A stretch of 64,000 bases of DNA from the NCBI GenBank assembly GCA_964479045.1, contig CAYZJI010000004.1, positions 104,273 through 168,272 of the forward strand. The letters are read 5' to 3'. The position numbers and the translations under genes were made by a program. Shown piece after piece: positions 49,641-58,929 of the stretch; positions within the stretch are counted from its first letter, which is position 1; every line of letters starts with the position of its first letter. The stretch is from 2-02-FULL-47-50 sp964479045 (GTDB taxonomy: Bacteria > Pseudomonadota > Gammaproteobacteria > Eutrophobiales > Eutrophobiaceae). The notes beneath the pieces are model-generated. The model saw only the letters and a program-made list of their open reading frames with translations, searched no databases and was not told the DNA's origin.

Positions 49641-49961
49641 TTACCGTTTTTGCAATCGTTTCAAAAACACCTTCATTTCCTTCGCGGCTTGCACGTCGCC
49701 TTTTTTTTCCGCAACAGCGATGCCTTTTTCATACACTTTAACTGCATCGTTGAATTGCTGGTTGCTGGTGAGGGCCTTGCCGTAGAGTTTCCACGCGGCG
49801 GAATAGTCTGGATCGAATTCAATCGCTTTGTGTAAATGCTGGATCGCCTGTTCAAATTGTTTGCTGCGGCAATATTCATTACCTAGACTGTAGCGGATCA
49901 GCGCGTTGTCCTGCCCGCGTGCGAGCATGGCTTCGAGGTTCTTGATGATGTCCGCGGTCAT
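49641..49961 (-). CDS. Small TPR-repeat protein
   Basis: 106 residues made of about three tetratricopeptide repeats: ALIRYSLGNEYCRSKQFEQAIQHLHKAIEFDPDYSAAWKLYGKAL, followed by FNDAVKVYEKGIAVAEKKG. No signal peptide. It is a protein-interaction scaffold of unknown partner. It overlaps the upstream methyltransferase gene by 4 bases. The gap to pyrD (106 bases) has an AT-rich inverted repeat ACAAAAAC/GTTTTTGT, a weak terminator candidate. Confidence 0.85.
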   Translation of the reverse strand: MTADIIKNLEAMLARGQDNALIRYSLGNEYCRSKQFEQAIQHLHKAIEFDPDYSAAWKLYGKALTSNQQFNDAVKVYEKGIAVAEKKGDVQAAKEMKVFLKRLQKR

Positions 49962-50542
49962 GGTTTGCGTTTTTGTCCAATCAACATGGCTTCATTTCTG
50001 AAACCTTGAGTGGTGTTGCCCACCAGTCCTTCTTCACGATAGACAAGGATATGCAGACCGGAACAGAGCTGCAGCAATTCATTTGGTGCCAGCCGGTATT
50101 CCGGGTTGCGCGGCCCGGTGTCGCTGGTCTTTTCGCGAGTAAATGTTTGATAGAACAACAGACCTTCCGGTTTGAGTGCTGAGATTAATGCCGGAAAGAG
50201 TTTTCGATCCAGAAAATAGCTCACAGTGATGACATCGAAGCTTTGCGGCGTGGGTGGATATGCAAGCACATCGCGCACTTCGGTGACAATAGGCAGATTG
50301 TTATTTGCTGCCTGATGTTGCAATTCCTGTATGGCAACTTCAGAGACATCCCACGCATGGGTTTCGAGTTCTGACCGGGCGAGCAGCAGGGCATTGGCGC
50401 CAGTGCCACACGCGAGATCCAGTGCCTTGCCGTGTTGGGGTAACAGGTGCCGGTTTTCTGTCAGAACCCGCGCAGGATTTTTGGCAATATGTTCGCCCGC
50501 TGCATAAATCGTGTTCCACTTTTCTGCATCGGGATGCGGCAC
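49958..50542 (-). CDS. Class I SAM-dependent methyltransferase, TehB-like
   Basis: A 194-residue methyltransferase. The SAM motif GKALDLACGTGANALLLARSELETHAWDVSEVAI and motif III FDVITVSYFLDRKLFPALISALKPEGLLFYQTFT are intact. It resembles the TehB/tellurite or thiopurine-type group; substrate unknown. Start ATG 50542 lies 3 bases after the ntrX stop, so it could belong to the ntrYX transcript. Confidence 0.85.
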   Translation of the reverse strand: MPHPDAEKWNTIYAAGEHIAKNPARVLTENRHLLPQHGKALDLACGTGANALLLARSELETHAWDVSEVAIQELQHQAANNNLPIVTEVRDVLAYPPTPQSFDVITVSYFLDRKLFPALISALKPEGLLFYQTFTREKTSDTGPRNPEYRLAPNELLQLCSGLHILVYREEGLVGNTTQGFRNEAMLIGQKRKP

Positions 50543-50545
50543 AGC

Positions 50546-51907
50546 CTAATCCGCTTTAATTTCGATACCCAGTGATTTCAGTTTGCGGTACAGATGGGTC
50601 CGTTCCATACCAATGTCACTGGCAACCTTGCTCACACTGCCGTTGGCGCGTTCCAGTTTATATTGCAGATAGGCTTTTTCAAACTGTTCACGCGCCTGCC
50701 GCAGCGGCAGTTCGAAGTTGGCATTGAAAGTTTTGTCGTTGGTTTGCGAGCGTTGCTTGCCGGTGGCCGTCTCGATTTCATCAATATCGATATTGTTTGC
50801 CGTGCCGAGGATCAGCAAACGTTGCACCAGGTTCTTGAGTTCCCGGATATTACCCGGCCAGTCATAATTGCGCAGATAGGTATAGGCCGCCGGATTGAAT
50901 TGCCGTGGCGAGAGGCCCTGTTTCTGTACAAAATAATTGACAAAAAAATCCACGAGTTCAGGAATGTCTTCATGGTGATCGCGCAGCGGTGGTACTTTCA
51001 ATGTCAACACGTTTAACTGGTAGTACAAGTCATCCCGGAATTTGCCGGCTTTGACGAGTTCTTCCAGGTTACGGTTGGTGGCCGCGATGAAACGCACATC
51101 AGCAGCGAGGATTTCCGCACCACCGATGCGGGTGTACGTGCGGCTTTCGATCGTGTTTTGCAAACGCGCCTGCAACGTCAGGTCCATATCGGCGATGTCT
51201 TTCAGAAACAGGATGCCGCCGCTGGCACGTTCGATGAGTCCCGGACGGATATTGCCACGGTCCTCGCTGCCATAAAGCGCAATGCTTGCATTGTCGGATG
51301 ACAATGCCGAAATACTGGCGGTGATAAAGGGGCCAGTCGCGCGGTTGCTGGACTTGTGCAGATGCCGTGCATACATTTCCTTTTCCGAACCGGTTTCACC
51401 GGTGATCAGCACCGGCGTGTCATGATTGGCGATGCGTGTTATCTGATCATAAAGCTGGCGCATGGCATTACTCTTGCCCACCGGCAGCTCCACATAATTC
51501 ACCTGACTGCGCAGACGCTCGTTCTCCTGCTGCAGTGTCAGATTCTGCAGGGCATGATTGACTGTGAGGATCAGCTTGGCGAGCGAGAGCGGTTTTTCGA
51601 TGAAGTCATAGGCACCAACCTTGGTGGCTTCCACGGCGGTTTCCACCGTGCCGTGACCGGACATCATGATAACGGGGATATCCAGTACCCCGGAGTCTTT
51701 CCATTCGCGCAACAGGCTGATGCCATCGGTGCCCGGCATCCAGATATCGAGCAGCACCAGATCCGGACTGAAAGCACTGCGGGAACGGCGCGCCTGCGTG
51801 GCATCTTCGGCGACATCCACCATGAAGCCCTCATCTTCAAGAATTTCCCGGACGATATTGCGGATATCGGGTTCATCATCCACCACGAGTATCCGCCCGG
51901 CGGTCAT
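50546..51907 (-). CDS. ntrX: NtrX-type response regulator with degenerate sigma-54 motifs
   Basis: A 453-residue regulator: receiver domain with phospho-acceptor Asp54 (VLLDIWMPGTDG) and Lys104, an AAA+ domain, and a C-terminal Fis-type helix-turn-helix (NGSVSKVASDIGMERTHLYRKLKSLGI). The ATPase domain is damaged: Walker A is GETGSEKE (no Gly before Lys), Walker B is FLKDI instead of FLDEI, and the GAFTGA loop is absent (residues 211-224 read YGSEDRGNIRPG). It is therefore unlikely to activate sigma-54 polymerase. Paired with NtrY, overlapping by 4 bases. Confidence 0.9.
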   Translation of the reverse strand: MTAGRILVVDDEPDIRNIVREILEDEGFMVDVAEDATQARRSRSAFSPDLVLLDIWMPGTDGISLLREWKDSGVLDIPVIMMSGHGTVETAVEATKVGAYDFIEKPLSLAKLILTVNHALQNLTLQQENERLRSQVNYVELPVGKSNAMRQLYDQITRIANHDTPVLITGETGSEKEMYARHLHKSSNRATGPFITASISALSSDNASIALYGSEDRGNIRPGLIERASGGILFLKDIADMDLTLQARLQNTIESRTYTRIGGAEILAADVRFIAATNRNLEELVKAGKFRDDLYYQLNVLTLKVPPLRDHHEDIPELVDFFVNYFVQKQGLSPRQFNPAAYTYLRNYDWPGNIRELKNLVQRLLILGTANNIDIDEIETATGKQRSQTNDKTFNANFELPLRQAREQFEKAYLQYKLERANGSVSKVASDIGMERTHLYRKLKSLGIEIKAD

Positions 51908-54120
51908 ACCAGTGCTCGCACTGAAGGTTCGGAGATGTCTGTGTTGTTCTGTTCTGTGACCGGGAAACGCACAATGGCGGAAGCACCCGGACCAGGATTG
52001 TTGTTGATCAACATGACCTGCCCCTTATGTTCCTCGACGATTTTTTTCACAATCGCAAGACCGAGGCCCGTGCCCCTGGTTTTGGTGGTGGCATAAGGAT
52101 CAAACATACGGTCCATTATATCCTCACTGATGCCGGTCCCGGAGTCCTTGACCCGGATCTGTATATATTTCTGCTGATTTTCCAGTATACATTCCGAAGC
52201 AATCTCAAGTTTCAGGTGCTCACATTTATCACAGGCATCAAAGGCATTCTTGAGCAGATTACTGAATACCTGCCGCAGTCTCCCCTGATCGGCGGCGATG
52301 CGGGGCAGATCGGGTGACAATAGCATTTTGATGTCTGCATTGCGGTTCAGGTTGGCATAGAGGTCGATGACTTCCATCAGCAGATCATTGATGTTCGTCG
52401 GTTGCAGATTGATTTCGGGCGAACGCGAAAAGTCCGAGAAGGAGTTCACCATGTCTTTCATGGTTTCCACCTGCTGGATGATGGTATTGGTGAGCCGGTC
52501 AAAGGTTTCGGTGTCATCGGCCTGCATGCCGCGCAGATATTTATGTCGCAGTCGTTCGGTGGCGAGTTGTATCGGCGTCAGCGGATTCTTGATCTCATGC
52601 GCCAACCGCTGTGCCATCTCACTCCAGGCCGCATGTTTCTGTCCCTGAATCAAGGCCGTGATATCGTCGATCACAATGACCTGCCCCTGTTCCATGTGTT
52701 GCGTGTCCGAGAGCGATGTGCCGCTGCACATGAACGTAATGCGGTTGCCGCCGGTGCTGATGCTGATCTGCTCGCGCCAGTCCTTGCGGGCAGGATCAAG
52801 ACATGCAGCGATGCCATCACGGAACTGTTTGAATGCAGGATAATGAGCTGCGATCGCATCCAGATCATGATCAATCAATTCCGTAAGCGGCACGCCCAGC
52901 ATCATTTCGGCACTGGCATTGGCGGAGCGCACGCGGTGTTTTTCGTCCAGCACCAGCACCCCTGAGGTGAGCCGGCCCAGTACTGCTTCCAGATACGAAC
53001 GCTGGGTTTCTGCTTCGTGCTGGCTGCGCTGCGCATCTTCCTGGGCCTGGGCAATCTTGCGGATCATGTCATTGAACGAACTGGCGAGAAAACCGAGTTC
53101 ATCATTGCTCGGCACCGGGATCTGGGTGGTGTAATTCCCATCGGCTACTGCAAGGGTCCCTGCCGCCAGATGCCGCACCGGTTCAGCGAGCATGCGCGCA
53201 GAATAAAAAGCGGCCCATACCGTGCTGAAAATACTGAACAGCAGCACGAGCGTAAGGATAATGACGAAACTCTTCTTCAGTTGTTCGCGCAGATAGGACA
53301 GCTCCTTGTATTTCACGAAAGACTCCTGCACGCTGCCGGCCAGTTCGTTGATGCGTTCCGAGATCGGATAGAGTGCCTGGATGATTCTGGAAGAATCGGT
53401 TTCCATGCCAAACCCCGGCACACTGACGACCACCCGGATGTGCAGACCGGAATCCCGGATGGTATCGAGACCGGTGTAACTGTTGCCCTGCTGCACCTGA
53501 AACAGGATGGTTTCATCCGGACGGTCCGGCACCAGGTGCGTGGGATCATCGGCGCTGGACGCGATAATGGCTCCTTGCCGGCTGAGTAGCGTTAGTTCCT
53601 TGGCGCCGTTATTGACACGCAGTTCATCGATTTCAAAAGGTATGGTGACATCGCTGATCACGCTTAATTCATCCGCCATTTGCCGCGTCTTGCGCAACAG
53701 ATCGCGCATGCGCGCATCCAGCGACAGCCGGCTTAACTCCAGTGAATCATTCAGCGCCTGTTCCACCCGTAGATCAAACCAGTTATCGATACCACGTATC
53801 AGGAAGTCCAGCGAGAAGTAATACACGACCAGTACAGGCGTGACGGAGAGCACGGTGAACATCGAGACCATGCGCACTGTCATGCGCGCTCCGGGAATAC
53901 GGCCCCGCAGTTGCTTGATGAGTCGTCGCAGGTTCAGGATGATCAGCACGACCAGTGCGATCAGACCCAGGGTGTTGAACACCAGCAGGCCCAGATAAAA
54001 TTCGCTGAAGTGGCTGGAGTCCTGCAGTGCATTGCTCATCATGAACAATGAACTCAACATGAGCAGGAACAGGACGATGCCGGTCAGCAGCAACAGTTTT
54101 CCACCTTTTCTCATTTTCAT
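51904..54120 (-). CDS. ntrY: NtrY-type sensor histidine kinase
   Basis: A 738-residue membrane kinase. Three or more N-terminal membrane helices, an extracytoplasmic segment, HAMP (EPVRHLAAGTLAVADGNY), PAS (EAVLGRLTSGVLVLDEKHRVRSANASAE), then His508 in QRLAHEIKNPLTPIQ and an HATPase with DQGRLRQVFSNLLKNAFDA and KTRGTGLGLAIVKKI. It phosphorylates NtrX; in several proteobacteria the pair responds to nitrogen or redox state and controls envelope/respiration genes. ATG 54120 is preferred (AGGT upstream) over an in-frame codon 42 bases earlier. Confidence 0.93.
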   Translation of the reverse strand: MKMRKGGKLLLLTGIVLFLLMLSSLFMMSNALQDSSHFSEFYLGLLVFNTLGLIALVVLIILNLRRLIKQLRGRIPGARMTVRMVSMFTVLSVTPVLVVYYFSLDFLIRGIDNWFDLRVEQALNDSLELSRLSLDARMRDLLRKTRQMADELSVISDVTIPFEIDELRVNNGAKELTLLSRQGAIIASSADDPTHLVPDRPDETILFQVQQGNSYTGLDTIRDSGLHIRVVVSVPGFGMETDSSRIIQALYPISERINELAGSVQESFVKYKELSYLREQLKKSFVIILTLVLLFSIFSTVWAAFYSARMLAEPVRHLAAGTLAVADGNYTTQIPVPSNDELGFLASSFNDMIRKIAQAQEDAQRSQHEAETQRSYLEAVLGRLTSGVLVLDEKHRVRSANASAEMMLGVPLTELIDHDLDAIAAHYPAFKQFRDGIAACLDPARKDWREQISISTGGNRITFMCSGTSLSDTQHMEQGQVIVIDDITALIQGQKHAAWSEMAQRLAHEIKNPLTPIQLATERLRHKYLRGMQADDTETFDRLTNTIIQQVETMKDMVNSFSDFSRSPEINLQPTNINDLLMEVIDLYANLNRNADIKMLLSPDLPRIAADQGRLRQVFSNLLKNAFDACDKCEHLKLEIASECILENQQKYIQIRVKDSGTGISEDIMDRMFDPYATTKTRGTGLGLAIVKKIVEEHKGQVMLINNNPGPGASAIVRFPVTEQNNTDISEPSVRALV

Positions 54121-54692
54121 GGGCTGACCTGCCAGGTTTGCCAGCGGCTTTGCAGACGCCACTGCGCTGAGAAGTAGGCGAGGGGCCGCAGCGGTGCCGG
54201 CAATGTTTGTATGTTCAGATAGGCCTTCATCTGTGCATAGTAATCGTTATCCGGGGCAAGGTTCGCAATACTTGTGAGTGACAGGCCCTGCGCGGTCCCG
54301 ATAAATTCAAGCGCATCTTCCTCATATTGGAATTGATGGCGACTGCCATCGGCCAGCTCAGTAACAACAAACTGGCTGCTCAGGGGCTGGTATTCCACAA
54401 GGTAGGAATACCGCCGGTCAGCAATCGTTTCATCCCAGAACCAGGCACGTTCCCGTTTGATGTTTACTGCAACAACAAATTCCAGCGGGATGCCATGGGT
54501 AAGCGCATCATGTACTTCATCGCCCAATGTGTAGCTGATCGTGGCGTTCACCAGATACATCCCGTTTTCCACCTTGCCGCCGGCTTCCCTGATCTCAAGC
54601 CCGCCAGTCTGGGTCATCCCGGCGTGTGGCCACAACAGCAGGTTCAGGAGGACCAGACCCGCGAACAACTGTCTGCAGTTTTTCAGTGACAC
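54117..54692 (-). CDS. DUF4390 family exported protein
   Basis: 191 residues with an N-terminal signal (LFAGLVLLNLLLWPHAGMTQ). The core with ISYTLGDEVHDALTHGIPLEFVVAVNIKRERAWFWDETIADRRYSYLVEYQPLS is the DUF4390 pattern; its function is unknown. Start is probably GTG 54692, overlapping the rsmB stop (TGATGTG). It is found between rsmB and ntrY in many gamma- and betaproteobacteria, and overlaps ntrY by 4 bases. Confidence 0.88.
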   Translation of the reverse strand: MSLKNCRQLFAGLVLLNLLLWPHAGMTQTGGLEIREAGGKVENGMYLVNATISYTLGDEVHDALTHGIPLEFVVAVNIKRERAWFWDETIADRRYSYLVEYQPLSSQFVVTELADGSRHQFQYEEDALEFIGTAQGLSLTSIANLAPDNDYYAQMKAYLNIQTLPAPLRPLAYFSAQWRLQSRWQTWQVSP

Positions 54693-54693
54693 A

Positions 54694-56007
54694 TCAGGAT
54701 TTGCACAGCAATGCGTAATAAAAACCGTCCATGTCATCTGTTCCCGGCAGGATTTGCCGACCATGGTTCAGGCTTTTGCCCCAGTTGGCAGTAATGGGTT
54801 GAACATGTGCATCGTGATGGTCATTGATAAATCGTCCGATTTGCTGATCATTTTCGCAGGAGAGCACGGAACAAGTCACGTATAACAGCTTGCCGCCGGA
54901 TTTCAGCAGCGGCCAGAGTGCCTGCAGCAATTCACCCTGTAGTCGTGCTGCGGTGTCTATTTCATCAGGCGTGCGCAGCAGCTTGATGTCCGGGTGTCTG
55001 CGGATTACCCCGGTCGCACTGCAAGGGGCATCCAGCAGAATGCGATCATATAACGTTCCATCCCACCATGTGTCAGGATAGCGGGCATCTGCACGGTGCA
55101 GGACAGGTTTTAAATCCAGACGTTGCAAGTTCTGTTGCAGACGTTGCATGCGTTGGGGATCCACTTCAATTCCTGTTACCTCAAGCTCAGGTTCCGTTTC
55201 CATTATGTGGGCCAGTTTGCCGCCGGGGGATGCACAGGCATCCAGCACCCTCAGGCTGGGACGCAATTCCATCAGTGTTGGTGTGAGTTGTGCAGCCAGA
55301 TCCTGTATGGATATCAGACCCTGGGGAAAACCCGGCAACTGTTCAACATCGATAGCATGTTCGAGGATCAGGCCGGTTTCCGTATGGGGACAGATTCTGG
55401 CCTTAATCCCCCGTTGTATGAGCATCTCCAGATAATCATTTCGGCGGGTTTTCTGATGGTTGATGCGCAGGCACATGGGTGGGTGGCGATCATTAGCTAC
55501 AACCAGATTGTGCCAGTCATCCGGATATTCCTGTTGTAACAAATCCAACAGCCATTTCGGGTGATTATATTTTGCGATGTCATTAGTATTGATGGCTTTA
55601 AGTAAGCGATCACTTTCTCTTTGGTATCGTCTCAATATGGCGTTGACCAGTCCTGTGGCCCAAGGCTTGCCAAGTTCCTGACTGGCCCCGACTGTCGCTG
55701 CGACCGCGGCGTGAGGAGGTGTCCGCATATTGATCAGTTGATGCAGGCCGATCAGAATCAGCGCCTTGATATCGGCATCCCTGCTTTTAAGTTCACGCTC
55801 AAGAAGTTGCTGCAGTAGAAACTCAAGGCGGAAATAATAACGGGTCACCCCGTAACAAAGCTCCTGTGCCAATGCCTGATCTCGCCGGTCACGTAACTTT
55901 GCTAATTCATGGGGCAGCAACGCGGTGAGGGTTTGACCTTCTTCCAGTACCGAGGCAAGTATGCGGGCGGCAATGGCACGTGCCTGCGGGATTCTGGACA
56001 TAATCAA
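54694..56007 (-). CDS. rsmB: 16S rRNA (cytosine-967-C5)-methyltransferase RsmB
   Basis: A 437-residue enzyme. An N-terminal NusB-like RNA-binding domain (ARAIAARILASVLEEGQTLTALLP) is followed by the m5C methyltransferase domain: SAM site VLDACASPGGKLAHIME, DAPCSATGVIRRHPDIK and catalytic Cys in YVTCSVLSCENDQQI. It overlaps fmt by 4 bases; the def-fmt-rsmB-DUF4390-ntrYX chain is tightly packed and probably one transcript. Confidence 0.95.
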   Translation of the reverse strand: MIMSRIPQARAIAARILASVLEEGQTLTALLPHELAKLRDRRDQALAQELCYGVTRYYFRLEFLLQQLLERELKSRDADIKALILIGLHQLINMRTPPHAAVAATVGASQELGKPWATGLVNAILRRYQRESDRLLKAINTNDIAKYNHPKWLLDLLQQEYPDDWHNLVVANDRHPPMCLRINHQKTRRNDYLEMLIQRGIKARICPHTETGLILEHAIDVEQLPGFPQGLISIQDLAAQLTPTLMELRPSLRVLDACASPGGKLAHIMETEPELEVTGIEVDPQRMQRLQQNLQRLDLKPVLHRADARYPDTWWDGTLYDRILLDAPCSATGVIRRHPDIKLLRTPDEIDTAARLQGELLQALWPLLKSGGKLLYVTCSVLSCENDQQIGRFINDHHDAHVQPITANWGKSLNHGRQILPGTDDMDGFYYALLCKS

Positions 56008-56936
56008 TGTGGATTGAAAAAGTTTGGCCGGCCACTCAGAAATTCAGCAACACTCATGACGCGCTTGCCGGATGGCTGGATTTTGAGCAGTCGCAACAGG
56101 CCATTTCCGGTGGCGATGTCCACGCCTTCCCTGCTGCAAGCTGCAACGGTTCCTGGTTTCAAAGGATGAGGGTTACTGATCGCAACCGCCTCCCAGATGC
56201 GTACGGCCTCACCTTTGAATTCAGTAAAAGCTACCGGCGTTGGGTTGAAGGCTCTGATCCGGCGTTCAAGTTCAGTTGCACTTCTGTTCCAGTCGAGCTG
56301 ACATTCTGACTTGGTGATCTTTGCTGCGTAAGTGGCCTGATTATGGGCTTGTGGAATCCCGATAATCGGGGCCAGGGCTAGTCGATCAAGAGTCTCGACC
56401 AGACATTTCGATCCTAATCCCGCCAACTTGTCATGCAGGCTGCCGCTAGTTTCTGCGGGGGATATGGGACATCGTGCCTGTGCCAGAATCGGGCCGGTGT
56501 CCAGCCCCTTGTCTATCTGCATGATGGTGACACCGGTTTCACTGTCACCGGCTTCTATCGCCCGTTGGATCGGCGCTGCACCACGCCAGCGTGGCAACAG
56601 GGACGTGTGTATGTTGATACAACCCAGTCGCGGTTGCTGCAGCACTGCTTCTGACAACAACATGCCGTAAGCCACGACGACCAGCACATCCAGACCGGAT
56701 AACTGGTTGAGATCGATGTCACTGGTCTTTGCCGGTTGCTCAATTGGCAGGTGGTGCTTCAGGGCAAGTTGTTTGACCGGGCTCGCCTGCACAGTGCGTC
56801 CCCGACCGGCTGGCCGGTCAGGCTGGGTGTAGACAACAGATACCTGATGCCGGCCATGGTTGAGCAGATAATCCAGTACGGTTGCCGCCAATACGGGTGT
56901 ACCGGCAAAACCCAGGCGCAGGGCGGATGAACTCAC
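56004..56936 (-). CDS. fmt: Methionyl-tRNA formyltransferase
   Basis: A 310-residue enzyme that formylates initiator Met-tRNA with 10-formyl-THF. LRLGFAGTPVLAATVLDYLL N-terminus, the folate/catalytic SLLPRWRGAAPIQRAIEAGDSETGVTIMQ, and the C-terminal OB-like anticodon-binding domain are present. It overlaps def (57% of bacteria keep these together) by 4 bases and rsmB by 4 bases. Confidence 0.96.
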   Translation of the reverse strand: MSSSALRLGFAGTPVLAATVLDYLLNHGRHQVSVVYTQPDRPAGRGRTVQASPVKQLALKHHLPIEQPAKTSDIDLNQLSGLDVLVVVAYGMLLSEAVLQQPRLGCINIHTSLLPRWRGAAPIQRAIEAGDSETGVTIMQIDKGLDTGPILAQARCPISPAETSGSLHDKLAGLGSKCLVETLDRLALAPIIGIPQAHNQATYAAKITKSECQLDWNRSATELERRIRAFNPTPVAFTEFKGEAVRIWEAVAISNPHPLKPGTVAACSREGVDIATGNGLLRLLKIQPSGKRVMSVAEFLSGRPNFFNPH

Positions 56937-57448
56937 AGGGCTTGTACGTGCTGCAGTTTGTCCTGTTTTTCCAGTTTCTTACGCAAACGCTGGCGTTTCA
57001 ACGGAGAGAGATAGTCAATGAAGAGCTTGCCATCCAGATGATCAATCTCGTGCTGGATGCAGACTGCCAGCAGACCATCGGTTTCAATCTCCTGTTGCTG
57101 GCCATCCAGATCGAGGTAACGGAATTTCACACGTTCTGCCCGCTCCACCAGGTCATAGTAACCCGGCACGGACAGGCATCCTTCCTGCATCTGTTCAACT
57201 CCATCTTTAGTTAAAATTTCCGGGTTAATCAAATACATAGGCTGATTATGCTGTTCTGAAAGATCAATGACCACCACCCGTTTCTGGACATTGACCTGTG
57301 TGGCAGCGAGGCCGATACCGCCTTCGTCATACATGGTCTCGAGCATGTCATTAGCCAGGGTTTTGATGCCCTGATCTATGTTTTTGACCGGCACTGCTTT
57401 TTTGCGCAGGCGGGGGTCTGGAAAGTGTAAAACTTCGAGTCTGGCCAT
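56933..57448 (-). CDS. def: Peptide deformylase
   Basis: A 171-residue metalloenzyme that removes the formyl group from new proteins. The three motifs are intact: GGIGLAATQV, EGCLSVPG (metal Cys) and QHEIDHLDG (HEIDH). ATG 57448 (MARLEVLHFPDPRLR) is the family-normal start; a TTG two codons upstream is possible. First gene of the minus-strand operon, divergent from the LysM gene with about 148 bases between. Confidence 0.96.
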   Translation of the reverse strand: MARLEVLHFPDPRLRKKAVPVKNIDQGIKTLANDMLETMYDEGGIGLAATQVNVQKRVVVIDLSEQHNQPMYLINPEILTKDGVEQMQEGCLSVPGYYDLVERAERVKFRYLDLDGQQQEIETDGLLAVCIQHEIDHLDGKLFIDYLSPLKRQRLRKKLEKQDKLQHVQAL

Positions 57449-57596
57449 GGTCAAGGATGCTTAAAGATTAATAACTTACTGATAGTATACAGAAAAACTC
57501 TATTTCGACCATCAACAACAAAACATGGTGCGGTTACTAATATTTTGCTAGACTTTTTGCTAATCTACATTAAGGAAAGCTCGTAAGGTAATAGAC

Positions 57597-58799
57597 ATGC
57601 TTAATAAATTCATACTAATTGCATTTTTGACATGGGCGGCGGTAGCCGTTCAGGCTGATACAGTCACGGTAAAGCCTGACCATCCGGAGAGCTATACCGT
57701 GGTGAAAGGCGACACTCTTTGGGACATCACAGGCCGGTTTCTGAACGAGCCATGGTTATGGCCGCAGGTCTGGGAAGCCAATCCGCAGATAGAAAATCCG
57801 CATCTGATTTACCCCGGTGATGTCGTGTCCCTGCAGTACAAAGACGGACGGCCGATACTTGCCGTGGGTCGTGGTGGCAAGGATGGGCGTTACCAGAGGC
57901 TTTCACCTTCGATTCGTTCCCACGAGAAAGAAAACGCAATACCGGCGATTCCGATCGATGCAATCAAACAATTCTTGTCCCGTCCACTGGTAGTCTCCGA
58001 GAGCGAAATGGAAGATTGGCCGTATGTGGTCTCCAGCTATGATGAACATCTGGTTGCCGGTTCAGGTAACAAGATTTATGTGCGCGGTATGGCTGAGGAC
58101 ACGGGTGAACGCTATGCGATATACCGGAAAGGCAAGCCATATATTAATCCGTTGAAAGATGAAAACGCTGTTCTTGGGTATGAAGCACTGCATGTTGGCG
58201 ATGCTGTCATACAGGACACCGGTGATCCTGCTTCATTTATTGTTGCCCGTTCCAATCGGGAAATTCTTGCCGGAGATCGTCTTGCCGAAGAGTCCGAGGT
58301 TGATGTTAATTCGAATTTCACCCCGACCATGCCGGCCCAGGATGTCAGCGGCAATGTCATTTCGGTCATAGATGGTGTTTCTGAAATTGGTCAGTATCAA
58401 GTGGTAGTGCTGGATCTGGGGACCAGTCAGGGGATGCAGGTAGGTAACGTGCTTGGTATTTACCAGAGTGGAAAGATGGTTAACGATTACATCGCCACCA
58501 AGATCAAGGAAAAGGAAGAAGATGCGAAGCGCAGGGAATTGCCTGAAGGACAGAACAGTGTGGCTGATGAAGTTGCACATGACATTGTAAATAACATAGA
58601 AGATGGTGTTGACTGGTTTAATGACACAGATCTGGTGGGTTATCTCGGCCGGCCCAATTCCAAACCGGAACAGGTGCAGTTGCCTGAAGAGTATGCCGGT
58701 GTGTTGATGGTGTTTCGTACTTTTGAAAACATCAGCTACGCTCTCGTAATGGAAGCAGTTGCACCGATACATGTTTATGACGCGGTAAAGAATCTGTAA
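57597..58799 (+). CDS. LysM-domain exported protein
   Basis: 400 residues with a signal peptide (cleavage near VQAD). The LysM domain follows at once (SYTVVKGDTLWDITGRFLNEPWLWPQVWEANPQIENPHLIYPGDVVSL). The remaining ~320 residues form an uncharacterised beta-rich region. LysM binds peptidoglycan, so it is probably a periplasmic cell-wall-binding protein. It is a constant neighbour of dprA in gammaproteobacteria. A strong terminator follows. Confidence 0.9.
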   Translation: MLNKFILIAFLTWAAVAVQADTVTVKPDHPESYTVVKGDTLWDITGRFLNEPWLWPQVWEANPQIENPHLIYPGDVVSLQYKDGRPILAVGRGGKDGRYQRLSPSIRSHEKENAIPAIPIDAIKQFLSRPLVVSESEMEDWPYVVSSYDEHLVAGSGNKIYVRGMAEDTGERYAIYRKGKPYINPLKDENAVLGYEALHVGDAVIQDTGDPASFIVARSNREILAGDRLAEESEVDVNSNFTPTMPAQDVSGNVISVIDGVSEIGQYQVVVLDLGTSQGMQVGNVLGIYQSGKMVNDYIATKIKEKEEDAKRRELPEGQNSVADEVAHDIVNNIEDGVDWFNDTDLVGYLGRPNSKPEQVQLPEEYAGVLMVFRTFENISYALVMEAVAPIHVYDAVKNL

Positions 58800-58821
58800 G
58801 CAGAAATTATTTCAGGGTTTG

Positions 58822-58854
58822 AAAACAACGCCGGCACTGCCGGCGTTGTTTTTT
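58822..58854 (+). terminator. Rho-independent terminator after the LysM gene
   Basis: AAAACAACGCCGGC (58822-58835), loop ACT, GCCGGCGTTGTTTT (58839-58852) plus TT. A 14-bp perfect stem with T-run: strong. Confidence 0.92.
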
Positions 58855-58929
58855 GTGGCAAGTTAAATAACGGGGCGTTATAGTTCCTGTTGCTGAAATT
58901 GCGTAACAGGAAAATCACCAGGGAGGGAT

